Assembly: GCA_040255675.1 (NCBI GenBank)
Contig: JBDZVM010000010.1
Location: forward strand, 48,227-112,226
Direction of reading: 5' to 3'
Source: JBDZVM01 sp040255675
GTDB taxonomy: Bacteria; Actinomycetota; Actinomycetes; Acidothermales; Acidothermaceae
Length of the DNA stretch: 64,000 bases
A program made the translations under genes and the position numbers. This document shows, one piece after another, positions 25,200 to 34,365 of this stretch. How positions within the stretch are numbered: the first letter of the stretch is position 1; each line of letters starts with the position of its first letter. The notes below the pieces were generated by a model, which saw only the letters and a program-made list of their open reading frames with translations, was not told the origin of the DNA and did not search any database.

Positions 25200-26731
25200 A
25201 CGGCGAACACACCGTTGACGTCGCCGTCGTGATCCCCACGATCGGGCGCCCTAGCCTGCGCGTGCTGCTCGACTCTCTCACCGCCGACCCGGGGCCGAGG
25301 CCGAGCAGCATCGTGGTGGTGGACGACCGGCTTGACGCGACGAACCCGCTTTTTTTGATGATTCCCGTTGCGATACGCGATTCGGTGCGCGTCGTTCGCG
25401 GACGAGCATGCGGCCCAGCCGCGGCGCGCAACGACGGTTGGCGATCCGTTCCGACGACATGGGTGGCTTTTCTCGACGACGATGTCGTTCCTCAGCGGAA
25501 TTGGCTCAGCGCGCTTGCCGCCGATCTCGCGGCTGCCGCTGAATCCACCGGCGGCGTCGCCGGCCGCATCGTGGTTCCGTTGCCGCATGGCCGTGAGCCG
25601 ACCGATTGGGAACGCAATACGGCGGCACTGGAAACCGCCCGCTGGGCTACCGCCGACTTCGCATTTCGGCGAGCCGCATTAATCGACGTGGCCGGCTTCG
25701 ACGAGCGATTTTCGCGCGCCTACAGAGAAGATGCCGACCTCGCGCTACGCGTTCGCGAGGCTGGCTACGAGTTGCGTTACGGCACTCGTCACGTCGTACA
25801 CCCGGTACGACCGGCGGGCCGATGGATCAGTGTCTCCGCGCAAAAGGGCAACACGGACGACGCGTTGATGCGCGCGTTGCACGGGCGCCGCTGGCGAGAG
25901 AAAGCACAAGTCGGCAAAGGACGCCGTCGCCGGCACGTGGCCGTCACCGTCGCGGGCGTTGCCGGCGCCGCGTTTGCCTTGGCGGGTCGGCGCCGACTCG
26001 CGACGGCGACGTGCCTGGCCTGGCTGCTCGGCACGGCAAACTTCACACGCGAGCGGATCGCACCCGGGCCGCGTGACACCCACGAAGTGACCACCATGGC
26101 GATGACGAGCGCGCTGATTCCGCCCCTCGCGACCATACGCTGGCTCTACGGCAAATGGCGCTGGCGCGAAGTTCGCCCGTGGCCCGACCGGCCGATGGCG
26201 GTGCTCTTCGACCGCGACGGAACGCTCATACACGACGTCCCCTACAACGCGGATCCAGATCGCGTGACACCGTTCGCCGGGGCTCGGGCGGCGCTCGACA
26301 TGTTGCGATCGCGCGGCGTCCGGCTCGGCGTCGTCACCAATCAGTCCGGTGTCTCGAAGGGAATGATGACAGCCGCCGATGTCGACGCGATCAACGCGCG
26401 GGTCAGCGACGTACTGGGACAGATCGATGTTTTCGCGGTATGCGTTCACGATGTCGCGGCCCGCTGCGATTGCCGCAAACCGGCTCCTGGCCTTATCACG
26501 TCGGCCGCGACGATTCTGGGCGCGCACCCACGCCATTGCGTCGTGATCGGCGATATCGGTTCAGACATCGAGGCGGCGGCGCGCGCGGGCGCGCGCGCCA
26601 TCTTGGTGCCGACGCCGCGCACGCGACGAAACGAGGTCGCGTCGGCGCCGCATGTCGCGTCCGATCTCGCGGAGGCGGCGAGGCTGGCGCTTCGCCCGGA
26701 ATTCATGACCGGTAACGGGGGCCACAGATGA
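25196..26731 (+). CDS. GT2 glycosyltransferase fused to a GmhB-like heptose bisphosphate phosphatase
   Basis: 511 residues. Residues 1-230 are a family 2 glycosyltransferase: AVVIPTIGRPS, metal-binding DDD at 94-96, and ED near 179. A hydrophobic stretch (about 250-285) joins it to a HAD phosphatase from about 333: LFDRDGTLIHD with nucleophile Asp 339, VVTNQSGVSKG, and the GmhB-type zinc ligands Cys 416, His 418, Cys 424 and Cys 426 before RKPAPG. GmhB removes the C7 phosphate of heptose 1,7-bisphosphate. The domains are usually separate proteins. It overlaps its neighbours by four bases on each side. Confidence 0.87.
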   Translation: MNGEHTVDVAVVIPTIGRPSLRVLLDSLTADPGPRPSSIVVVDDRLDATNPLFLMIPVAIRDSVRVVRGRACGPAAARNDGWRSVPTTWVAFLDDDVVPQRNWLSALAADLAAAAESTGGVAGRIVVPLPHGREPTDWERNTAALETARWATADFAFRRAALIDVAGFDERFSRAYREDADLALRVREAGYELRYGTRHVVHPVRPAGRWISVSAQKGNTDDALMRALHGRRWREKAQVGKGRRRRHVAVTVAGVAGAAFALAGRRRLATATCLAWLLGTANFTRERIAPGPRDTHEVTTMAMTSALIPPLATIRWLYGKWRWREVRPWPDRPMAVLFDRDGTLIHDVPYNADPDRVTPFAGARAALDMLRSRGVRLGVVTNQSGVSKGMMTAADVDAINARVSDVLGQIDVFAVCVHDVAARCDCRKPAPGLITSAATILGAHPRHCVVIGDIGSDIEAAARAGARAILVPTPRTRRNEVASAPHVASDLAEAARLALRPEFMTGNGGHR

Positions 26732-27816
26732 CGACGTCGCGGCCGGAGATAAGGACGGCCAATCATGGCCATGTGCTGGTTGCGCGCCTCGACAGCGCGG
26801 GCGACGTTTTGCTGGCGGGGCCGGCAATTCGCGCGATCGCGGCAGGCGCCGCGCACGTGACCCTGCTGTGCGGTCATCGAGGCGCCGAGGCAGCGCGACT
26901 GCTCCTCGGCGTCGACGACATCGTGACGTGGTCCGCACCGTGGATCGACCCCGAGCCCGCGCCCGTATCGCCGCGGCACACTAGTTGGCTCGTCTCGCAA
27001 GTCGCCCGTCGCGGCGTCGAGGCAGCGGTCATCATGACGTCGTTTCATCAATCGCCATTGCCTTTAGCGCTGTTACTCAGGTTGGCGGGAGTTCGTCGAA
27101 TCTCCGCGATCAGCGAGGATTTCCCGGGGTCTTTGGTGGACGTGCGCCACACCGTCGAGCACGGCATCCCTGAAGCGCGGCGGGCGCTGTCGCTCGCCGC
27201 GGCGGCGGGCTTCGAACTGCCGGACGACGACGACGGGCGGCTCCGCATTCGAGCCGACCTGCCCGCCGTGACGCAGCTTGTGCCGACCGGAAAACCCTAC
27301 GTGGTCGTACATCCCGGTACGTCGGTGCCAGCGCGAGCATGGCCCGCGCGGTATCACGCCGCGTTGGTGCCGATGCTCGCGGATGCTGGCTTGCAACCCG
27401 TGGTCACCGGTTCGAAAGGCGAGATGGAGCTCACTCGCCAGGTTGCCGGCTCGGCGGGCATCGACCTCGGGGGCTCGTTGTCGTTCGCCGAACTCGCCGC
27501 TGTCGTTGCCGGCGCCAAGGTCATCGTCGTGGCAAACACCGGCCCCGCGCACCTGGCAGCCGCCGTCGGAACGCCTGTCGTCTCACTTTTCGCGCCGACC
27601 GTACCGGCTTCGCAGTGGCAGCCTTATCGTGTTCCCCATCTCTTGCTCGGCAATCAAAGCGCGCCATGCCGCGATAGTCGCGCCCGCGTGTGCCCGGTAG
27701 CGGGCCATCCCTGCCTCTCGCGCGTTACACCCGAGGACGTATTTATCGCCGTCCGATCGCTGCTCGCCGTTACCGCGCATCGCGACGACCCCGCGAAAGT
27801 ACCGGCCGCGTTATGA
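26728..27816 (+). CDS. GT9 heptosyltransferase-like glycosyltransferase
   Basis: 362 residues. HVLVARLDSAGDVLLAGPAIRA at the start and PYVVVHPGTSVPARAWPARYH, VVTGSKGEMELT and VVANTGPAHLAAAVGTPVVSLF further on are the family 9 (ADP-heptose:acceptor) pattern, with the nucleotide-binding DTGPAH motif reading NTGPAH here. CRDSRARVCPVAGHPC near the end adds a four-Cys segment common in this family. It probably transfers the heptose made by the adjacent genes. Start and stop both overlap neighbours by four bases. Confidence 0.85.
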   Translation: MTTSRPEIRTANHGHVLVARLDSAGDVLLAGPAIRAIAAGAAHVTLLCGHRGAEAARLLLGVDDIVTWSAPWIDPEPAPVSPRHTSWLVSQVARRGVEAAVIMTSFHQSPLPLALLLRLAGVRRISAISEDFPGSLVDVRHTVEHGIPEARRALSLAAAAGFELPDDDDGRLRIRADLPAVTQLVPTGKPYVVVHPGTSVPARAWPARYHAALVPMLADAGLQPVVTGSKGEMELTRQVAGSAGIDLGGSLSFAELAAVVAGAKVIVVANTGPAHLAAAVGTPVVSLFAPTVPASQWQPYRVPHLLLGNQSAPCRDSRARVCPVAGHPCLSRVTPEDVFIAVRSLLAVTAHRDDPAKVPAAL

Positions 27817-28778
27817 AAATCCTGGTTTGGCATGTGCACGGCTCGTGGTTGAACGCTTTCGTAAGCGGGCCACACGAGTACCTCGTGCCGGTCACGCCGG
27901 ATCGCGGTCCGGACGGTCGCGGCCGGGCCCGAACGTGGCTGTGGCCCCGCTCAGTGCGCGAGGTGACACCACAGGCGCTGCGAGACGAACACGTCGACGT
28001 CGCCGTCTTACAGCGGCCTCATGAGGAACCTCTTGCCGGAGATTGGCTAGGGCGCGGGCTCGGCACGAACATCCCTATCGTCTACGTCGAGCACAACACT
28101 CCGCGAGGCGACGCTCCGGCCACCCGGCACCCGATGGCCGATCGGCACGACGTACACCTCGTGCACGTCACCCACTTCAACAATTTGATGTGGGACGCCG
28201 GAAAGACGGCTACCACCGTCATCGAGCACGGCGTCGTCGACCCGGGCTATCTCTACACAGGTCGAGACGCGCGCATCGGTGTGGCAATCAACGAACCGAT
28301 TCGGCGGGGCCGGGTCACCGGCACCGATCTGCTTCCCGCGTTCGCCGATCTGGCTCCGCTTGACGTATTCGGCATGCGTGTCACGGGCCTGGCGACCGCA
28401 CTGGGGATCACCACACACGAGCTCCGAACGTTCGAAAATTTGCCACAGCACACAATGCACCGTGAAATCGCGAACCGCCGCGCCTACCTGCACCTGTCAC
28501 GCTGGACGTCGCTCGGGCTCTCGCTTATCGAGGCGATGATGCTCGGAATGCCAGTCGTTGCCCTCGCCACGACGGCCGCCCCCGAAGCGATACCGCATGA
28601 CGCCGGGGTCGTGTCGACTGACATCGACCGCCTGCGAAGCGCGCTTCGGGCCTATCTTGACGACGCCGAATTCGCCCGTAGCACTGGGATTGCCGCTCGC
28701 GCCGCTGCCACCGCACGGTATAGCGCGGAGCGTTTCGTCGCTGATTGGGACCGCCTGCTGAGCGAGGTGACCGCATGA
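27813..28778 (+). CDS. GT4-like glycosyltransferase
   Basis: 321 residues from the ATG at 27813, set by the 4-base overlap with the preceding gene. The start ILVWHVHGSWLNAFVSGPHEYLVP and the donor-binding end THELRTFENLPQHTMHREIA, LHLSRWTSLGLSLIEAMMLG are those of retaining GT-B enzymes of family 4, a smaller actinobacterial branch. The Glu of the usual EX7E motif is seen in LIEAMMLGMPVVAL. Donor and acceptor unknown. Confidence 0.78.
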   Translation: MKILVWHVHGSWLNAFVSGPHEYLVPVTPDRGPDGRGRARTWLWPRSVREVTPQALRDEHVDVAVLQRPHEEPLAGDWLGRGLGTNIPIVYVEHNTPRGDAPATRHPMADRHDVHLVHVTHFNNLMWDAGKTATTVIEHGVVDPGYLYTGRDARIGVAINEPIRRGRVTGTDLLPAFADLAPLDVFGMRVTGLATALGITTHELRTFENLPQHTMHREIANRRAYLHLSRWTSLGLSLIEAMMLGMPVVALATTAAPEAIPHDAGVVSTDIDRLRSALRAYLDDAEFARSTGIAARAAATARYSAERFVADWDRLLSEVTA

Positions 28779-29998
28779 GTTCGGGACTGAAAATCGCGAT
28801 GGTATCGGAACACGCGAATCCGCTCGCGACTGTCGGAGGAGTCGACGCCGGGGGCCAAAACGTGCACGTAGCGGCTCTGTCATCAGCACTCGCCACCGAG
28901 GGACACGAGGTCGTCGTCTACACGAGACGCGAATCCAGCATCGCCCCCGCACGCACTCAACTATGCGACGGCGTCACGGTCGAGCTGGTGCCAGCCGGCC
29001 CGGCGACACCGTTGCCGAAGGACAAGCTGCTGCCGTTCATGCCGGCATTCGGGCGCTGGCTCGGCGCACGGTTCTCCGTCGCTCGCCCGGACGTCGTACA
29101 TGCGCATTTTTGGATGTCCGGCTTGGCGGCGCGGCAAGCCGCATTGGCCGACGGAATTCCCGTCGTCCAGACGTTTCATGCCCTCGGCGTCGTGAAGCGG
29201 AGACACCAAGGCGATGCCGACTCCAGCCCCCTGACGCGTATCGACCTGGAGCGAGAACTCGCCTGTACCGTCGACCGCGTCATCGCGACGTCAAGCGATG
29301 AAGTATTCGAACTCGCGAGGCTCGGCGCGAATACACATCAGCTCACGGTTGTGCCGTGCGGCGTCGACACGGCGCAATTCTCGCCTGTCGGTGACATTGC
29401 GCCGCGCACGTCGCGCGCCCGGCTGTTGTCGATCGGCCGGCTGGTGCCGCGCAAAGGTGTCGACGACGTCGTGCGCGCATTGGCGAATATCGACGATGCC
29501 GAACTGGTCATCGCCGGCGGCCCTCCGGCGCGGTACCTCGACGGCGATCCCGAGGTCCGCCGATTGCGGCGCCTCGCCGCGGAATTTCGGGTGGCCGACA
29601 GAGTGCGCATGATTGGGCAACTTCGCAGAAACGCGGTTCCCGCACTGATCCGTTCGGCGGACGTGGTCGTGTGCGCACCGTGGTACGAACCGTTTGGGAT
29701 GGTGCCGCTGGAGGCAATGGCCTGCGGGCGCCCCGTCGTCGCGACCGCCGTAGGCGGCCTCGTCGACACGGTCGTCGATGGCGCGACCGGATGGTTGGTA
29801 CCCGCGAAAGACCCGCGTTCGCTCGCGGATGCCGTCAAATGCCTCCTGCACGACGAAGAGCTTCGCCGTGAGTTCGGCCGTACCGGACGGCGTCGGGTAG
29901 AAGCGCGTTACTCGTGGCCGCACATCGCGCGCGCTACGGCACGCGTGTACCTGGAAGTGGCTCGTCGCCGGGCCGACGCATTCGGAGTTTCGTCGTGA
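28775..29998 (+). CDS. GT4 glycosyltransferase
   Basis: 407 residues. The acceptor-side motif GGVDAGGQNVHVAALSSAL (20-38) resembles sucrose-phosphate synthase and MshA-like enzymes. The donor side has LLSIGRLVPRKGVDDVVRAL, and the EX7E motif in CAPWYEPFGMVPLEAMACGRP. It is a retaining GT-B enzyme acting on a nucleotide sugar. It lies between two enzymes of the heptose pathway and overlaps both neighbours by four bases. Confidence 0.87.
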   Translation: MSSGLKIAMVSEHANPLATVGGVDAGGQNVHVAALSSALATEGHEVVVYTRRESSIAPARTQLCDGVTVELVPAGPATPLPKDKLLPFMPAFGRWLGARFSVARPDVVHAHFWMSGLAARQAALADGIPVVQTFHALGVVKRRHQGDADSSPLTRIDLERELACTVDRVIATSSDEVFELARLGANTHQLTVVPCGVDTAQFSPVGDIAPRTSRARLLSIGRLVPRKGVDDVVRALANIDDAELVIAGGPPARYLDGDPEVRRLRRLAAEFRVADRVRMIGQLRRNAVPALIRSADVVVCAPWYEPFGMVPLEAMACGRPVVATAVGGLVDTVVDGATGWLVPAKDPRSLADAVKCLLHDEELRREFGRTGRRRVEARYSWPHIARATARVYLEVARRRADAFGVSS

Positions 29999-30639
29999 CA
30001 AGCCGAGTTCGAGCTCCCGTACCCGTCGGCCGCGCGCACTTGCTTGAGCTCCGCCAGGCGCTCGACGCGGCCGCCGAATCGTTCGACACGATCGCCTCCT
30101 GGGGGCAGCGATGCGCCGCTGTACTCGCTGGAGGGGGACGTTTGCTCGCGGCGGGCAACGGCGGCAGCGCCGCGCAAGCTCAGCACCTCACCGCGGAGTT
30201 GGTCGGCCGCTTCCACGGCGAACGCCGCCCCTTGTCGGCGATCGCCCTTCACGCTGAGACTTCGGCACTCACCGCGATCGCGAACGACTACGGAGCCGAC
30301 GAAATCTTCGCCCGTCAGCTCGAAGCGCACGGGCGTCGCGAAGACATCGCCGTCTTGATATCGACGTCCGGCAGGAGTACCAACTTGATCCGCGCGGCGG
30401 AGCGCGCACGCGAACGCGGATTGGCCTCGTTGGCGCTGACGGGTCGGGGGCCAAATCCGCTCGCGAACATCTGCGACGACGCGTTTGTCGTACCTTCTCC
30501 GCACGTGACTGTCGTGCAAGAGGTGCATCTTGTCGTCATGCATCTGTTGTGCGCGGCCATCGAACAGGCACTGGTCAAATCCCGAGGCGAGTACTTCCGT
30601 GTTGCCAAGAACGCTGCCGCTGGAAGGGTTTCGGCGTGA
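29995..30639 (+). CDS. gmhA: GmhA-like sedoheptulose 7-phosphate isomerase
   Basis: 214 residues from the GTG at 29995 (GTGA overlap). A single SIS domain shows LLAAGNGGSAAQAQHLTAELVGRF near 50-75, AVLISTSGRSTNLIRAAE near 120, and VVQEVHLVVMHLLCAAIE near 180, which carry the catalytic Glu and His of GmhA. It converts sedoheptulose 7-phosphate to heptose 7-phosphate, the first step of NDP-heptose synthesis. The following gene supplies the next steps. Confidence 0.87.
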   Translation: MTSRVRAPVPVGRAHLLELRQALDAAAESFDTIASWGQRCAAVLAGGGRLLAAGNGGSAAQAQHLTAELVGRFHGERRPLSAIALHAETSALTAIANDYGADEIFARQLEAHGRREDIAVLISTSGRSTNLIRAAERARERGLASLALTGRGPNPLANICDDAFVVPSPHVTVVQEVHLVVMHLLCAAIEQALVKSRGEYFRVAKNAAAGRVSA

Positions 30640-32009
30640 ACACGCCGCTCGTCGTGGTTGTCGGCGACGCGCTACTCGACGTCGAAGTCATCGGCCGCGC
30701 CACGAGGTTGGCTCCCGACGCGGCCGTGCCCGTCGTCGACGACGCACGCGAGTCTGCACGGCCGGGCGGTGCGGCGCTCGCCGCCGCGCTGCTCGCCCTC
30801 GACGGCGTCGACGTCGCGCTGGTGACCTCACTTGGCGGCGATGAGAGTTCAACACGGCTACGCAACGCGTTACCGCGGCGAATGGAGCTGATCGCGATAC
30901 CGCTGCACGGTGAACTTCCGCGCAAAGTACGGATTCGCGCGGGTTCGCACACTCTTGCCAGGCTCGACTACGGTGACGGCCGGCCACAACGCGTCGGCGA
31001 TCACGGGGTGCGCGACGCGTTTCGGCGTGCTTCCGCCGTCCTGGTCTCCGACTACGGGCGAGGCCTGACGACGCTGCTGCGCGACGACATCGCGGACGTC
31101 GCCAAACGCGTGCCGGTCGTCTGGGATCCTCATCCGTTGGGCGCTCGTCCGGTCGACGCGGTCACGACCGTCACACCTAACGCGGCCGAAGCGGCCGGCT
31201 TCCTCAACCAGGCGACCGCGAGCATTTCTCTCGGCCAGGCCGGCCTTTACGCGCGTGAACTCCTCGGCAGATGGCGATCGCGCTCGGTGTGCGTCACCCG
31301 CGGGCAAGACGGAGCGCTTCTTTCTTACGGCGACGAAAATCCACTTGTCGTGCCGGCGCCGAAGGTGCATTGCGTTGACGCCTGCGGTGCGGGCGATCGG
31401 TTCGCGGGCGCCTTTACCGCCGCGCTGGCACACGGTGCGTTGCCGTCGGAAGCGGTCGTGCGGGCCGTGTTCGCCGCGTCGTCGTTCGTCGAAATCGGAG
31501 TGGCCAATGTGTTCACCGCCCGCGGACGAACGACTTCTTCGGGGCCTTACGACCGCATTGAACGGGCACGCAAAAGCGGTAGCACGATCGTCGCCACCGG
31601 CGGATGCTTCGATTTGCTCCATGCGGGACACATCGAAACGTTGCGCGCCGCCCGCGCGCTCGGGGATTTCCTCGTCGTCTGCCTCAATTCCGACGCATCC
31701 GTCACTCGGTTGAAGGGCAAGGGCCGCCCGCTCGTTACCGCCGGGGACCGCGCTCGCGTTTTGGAGGCGCTCGCATGCGTCGACGCCGTCGTCGTGTTCG
31801 ACGAAGACACCCCTGCTGAGGCGCTTACGAAAATCCGGCCGCATATTTGGGCCAAGGGTGGCGACTACAGCGGCCAGACGTTGCCCGAGACGGCTGTGCT
31901 GACGCAGTGGGGCGGGCAGGTCGTGGTCTTGCCGTACCTCGCGGGAAAGTCGACGACGGCGTTGATAGCCGCGGTCGGCGATGACACGCTGAAAGGAGTC
32001 TCGAGGTGA
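30636..32009 (+). CDS. hldE: HldE-like heptose 7-phosphate kinase/heptose 1-phosphate nucleotidyltransferase
   Basis: 457 residues from the GTG at 30636 (GTGA overlap). Residues 1-300 are a PfkB/ribokinase-type kinase with the catalytic DACGAGDRFAGAF (about 248-260). Residues 318-457 are a cytidylyltransferase-fold domain with TGGCFDLLHAGHIETLR (321-337), the HxGH motif of ADP-heptose synthases. Both halves have their key motifs, so it should phosphorylate C1 and then activate the sugar as an NDP-heptose, with the GmhB-like domain of the gene at 25196 acting in between. Confidence 0.88.
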   Translation: MNTPLVVVVGDALLDVEVIGRATRLAPDAAVPVVDDARESARPGGAALAAALLALDGVDVALVTSLGGDESSTRLRNALPRRMELIAIPLHGELPRKVRIRAGSHTLARLDYGDGRPQRVGDHGVRDAFRRASAVLVSDYGRGLTTLLRDDIADVAKRVPVVWDPHPLGARPVDAVTTVTPNAAEAAGFLNQATASISLGQAGLYARELLGRWRSRSVCVTRGQDGALLSYGDENPLVVPAPKVHCVDACGAGDRFAGAFTAALAHGALPSEAVVRAVFAASSFVEIGVANVFTARGRTTSSGPYDRIERARKSGSTIVATGGCFDLLHAGHIETLRAARALGDFLVVCLNSDASVTRLKGKGRPLVTAGDRARVLEALACVDAVVVFDEDTPAEALTKIRPHIWAKGGDYSGQTLPETAVLTQWGGQVVVLPYLAGKSTTALIAAVGDDTLKGVSR

Positions 32010-32689
32010 TCGGCACCATTCTGGTTACGGGAGGATCGTCGGGTCTAGGCGCCGCTGTGGTCGCCACGGTCGAGGCGGCGGGCGGCAAGCCGCTGGTGCT
32101 CGATCGCCGATCTCCGGCATCCGACGCCGCGCACGAAGTCGTCGATGTCGCCGATACCCGGGCGGCAGAAGCTTCCGTTCGCTCCCTTACCGACGCGCAC
32201 GGCGGTCGCCTCGACGGTGTCGTGACCGCCGCCGGCATCGATCATTGCGGCAAGCTTGCCGACATCGACGGCAAAGATTGGGAACACGTCATTGCCGTGA
32301 ACCTGCTGGGCACCGCGGCGATTGCTCGCGCGGCCTTGCCGTATCTCGAGAAAAGCCACGGCCGGCTCGTGACCGTCGCCTCGACATTGGGCCTTCGGGC
32401 GCTCAGCGACGCAACTGCCTACTGTGCTTCGAAATTCGGCGTCGTCGGATTCACTCGCGCATTAGCGACAGAGACCGCCGGGCGCATCGGTGTCACACTG
32501 CTCATACCCGGTGGTATGTCGACGCACTTTTTCGACGACCGCCCTGAACAGTACCGGCCCCCAGCCGACGCCAAGCTCAACGACCCGAACCACGTCGCGA
32601 AAGCCGTGCTTTTCGCGCTCAGCCAGCCACCGGGCTGCGAGGTGCGCGAGCTTGTCGTGGTGCCGCCGCAAGAACCCTCGTGGCCGTAG
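32006..32689 (+). CDS. Short-chain dehydrogenase/reductase
   Basis: 227 residues. TGGSSGLG at 8-15 binds NAD(P); TAAGI, NLLGT, Ser in VASTLGLRAL and YCASKFG (about 139-145) give the catalytic Asn-Ser-Tyr-Lys set. It is a classical short SDR, not the longer extended type of the HldD epimerase. It may oxidise or reduce a heptose carbon. The GTG start has AAGGAG upstream and overlaps hldE by four bases. Confidence 0.83.
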   Translation: MIGTILVTGGSSGLGAAVVATVEAAGGKPLVLDRRSPASDAAHEVVDVADTRAAEASVRSLTDAHGGRLDGVVTAAGIDHCGKLADIDGKDWEHVIAVNLLGTAAIARAALPYLEKSHGRLVTVASTLGLRALSDATAYCASKFGVVGFTRALATETAGRIGVTLLIPGGMSTHFFDDRPEQYRPPADAKLNDPNHVAKAVLFALSQPPGCEVRELVVVPPQEPSWP

Positions 32690-32704
32690 CGCGGCGGTAG
32701 CCCG

Positions 32705-33652
32705 ATGGAACAGCCCTTGTTGTTCGTGCTGCGTGCGATCGGCCTGGGCGACTTCCTCGTCGGCGTACCCGCCTATCGGGCGCTGCGCACGGCTTTTCCC
32801 GATCACGAGTTCCGACTCGCAACCACCCGCGCGGTGGCGCCCTTGGTGCCGCTTGTCGGCGGGATCGACAGCATCGCCGCGGCGCGTGGGCCTAGCCTTT
32901 TTGCCGTGCCCGAACGCAGGCCTGATATCGCGGTGAACTTGCACGGACGCGGCCCGCAAAGCACGGCCGCGCTCATGAAGCTCGATCCGCATCAATTAAT
33001 GTCGTTTCGCATTGACGACAACGCGGACGGCGACGGCCCGGTCTGGATGGAGGATTGGCCCCGCCACGAGCGCGAGCGCTGGTGCCAGTTGCTGAACGAA
33101 TTCGGCATCGCCACCGATCCGACGGATGTTGCCCTGGCAAAGCCTTCGCTCGATCCGGTCGTCGAGAACGCCATCGTGATCCACCCGGGCGCGGCGTACG
33201 CGTCACGGCGTTGGCCACCCGAACGGTTTGCCGCCGTGGCGCGCGAGTTCGGGAAAGCCGGGCACCCCGTCGTCGTGACGGGCTCGGCGCGCGAGGCTGC
33301 CGTCGCTGACGCAATCGTCGTCAACGGCGGACTGTCAACAGGCGCTGTCGTCGCGGGAAAACTCGATGTGCTAGAACTGGCGTCGCTCATCGCGCACGCA
33401 AAACTCGTGGTATGCGGCGACACCGGTCCGGCGCACCTGGCGAGTGCCTATTCGACGCCATCCGTTGTCTTGTTCGGGCCGACGCCGCCGCGTCGCTGGG
33501 GTCCGCCCGATCGACCCTGGCACGTGAGCCTTTGGCGCGCCGTCGACCGAACTCGACCGGCGAATCCACGAGGCCACACGATCGATCCCGCCCTGGCCGC
33601 GATCACAGTCGCTGACGTGGTCACGGCCGCAAGATCGGTCATCGACCTCTGA
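32705..33652 (+). CDS. Second GT9 heptosyltransferase-like glycosyltransferase
   Basis: 315 residues. LLFVLRAIGLGDFLVGVPAYRAL at the start, AIVIHPGAAYASRRWPPERFA near 157, VVTGSAREAAVADAIV, and VCGDTGPAHLASAYSTPSVVLFGP near 236 are the full family 9 pattern, including DTGPAH. It follows the SDR by 15 bases and ends the cluster. Two GT9 enzymes suggest at least two heptose additions, or two acceptors. Confidence 0.87.
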   Translation: MEQPLLFVLRAIGLGDFLVGVPAYRALRTAFPDHEFRLATTRAVAPLVPLVGGIDSIAAARGPSLFAVPERRPDIAVNLHGRGPQSTAALMKLDPHQLMSFRIDDNADGDGPVWMEDWPRHERERWCQLLNEFGIATDPTDVALAKPSLDPVVENAIVIHPGAAYASRRWPPERFAAVAREFGKAGHPVVVTGSAREAAVADAIVVNGGLSTGAVVAGKLDVLELASLIAHAKLVVCGDTGPAHLASAYSTPSVVLFGPTPPRRWGPPDRPWHVSLWRAVDRTRPANPRGHTIDPALAAITVADVVTAARSVIDL

Positions 33653-33880
33653 CCAGAAGGGGGTCGATCTCCCCGTCTCAGCGAGGTACGGTAGCGGTGG
33701 GTTCAGCGCGCGACCCGAAAAGGCATTTCGGCTTGGGAGTTCGCGAACCGATTTCGAATCGGACGCCGCGGTCGGCGCCACCAAGCCCTTAGGGACGGTG
33801 GTCGATGACATGCAAGAAACGCGAATAGCGACGACGTCGTCACGACGCGCGACAAATCGACGAGGAATACGGGGGTTACC

Positions 33881-34345
33881 ATGCGTGACGCGAATGTGAC
33901 CGATCTGTCGACTGCCAGCGACGCGACTAATTCTGTCGGCGCTCTCGACTGCGGTGAATGCACGATCACACATCGCACCGTGCGTGACTGGCATCTTGTG
34001 ATCGTATGTGGCGACGTGTCAGCCGCCTCGTCGCCCGCTCTTACAGCCATGCTCGACTCGATCGTGGCCGACGGCGAGCAATTGCTGATCGTTGATATCG
34101 CGCGCGCCACGAAAATTTCGCCGGAGGTCGTCAAACCTTTGGCGCGAGTCGATACAACGTTGCGAGGCCGCGGCGGGGATTTTCGGCTGGTCGTCGACGG
34201 CGTCGCGGCGCTTCACGCAATACGCGAGGCGGGGTTATCTGGGCGGTTCGAGATCCACCGCTATGTAGGCGACATCGTCGGTGCGGTCGCCGGTCTTGAC
34301 GAAGGCGGCCGCGGCCGTCGGCGCGGCGGGCTCACGACGGTGTAA
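33881..34345 (+). CDS. STAS-like protein
   Basis: 154 residues. After a 30-residue polar start comes WHLVIVCGDVSAASSPALTAMLD and EQLLIVDIARATKISPEVVKPL, which fits the STAS fold of anti-sigma antagonists; the usual DSSG loop is replaced by ATKISP, so the normal phosphorylated Ser may be shifted or lost. The 228 bases before it, after the heptose cluster, show no clear motif. Partner unknown. Confidence 0.6.
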   Translation: MRDANVTDLSTASDATNSVGALDCGECTITHRTVRDWHLVIVCGDVSAASSPALTAMLDSIVADGEQLLIVDIARATKISPEVVKPLARVDTTLRGRGGDFRLVVDGVAALHAIREAGLSGRFEIHRYVGDIVGAVAGLDEGGRGRRRGGLTTV

Positions 34346-34365
34346 TGCCTCAGACCACGGCGCTT

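Noticed and set aside
32006..32689. HldD epimerase
   Set aside because: Too short and with classical SDR motifs; HldD is an extended SDR of about 310 residues.
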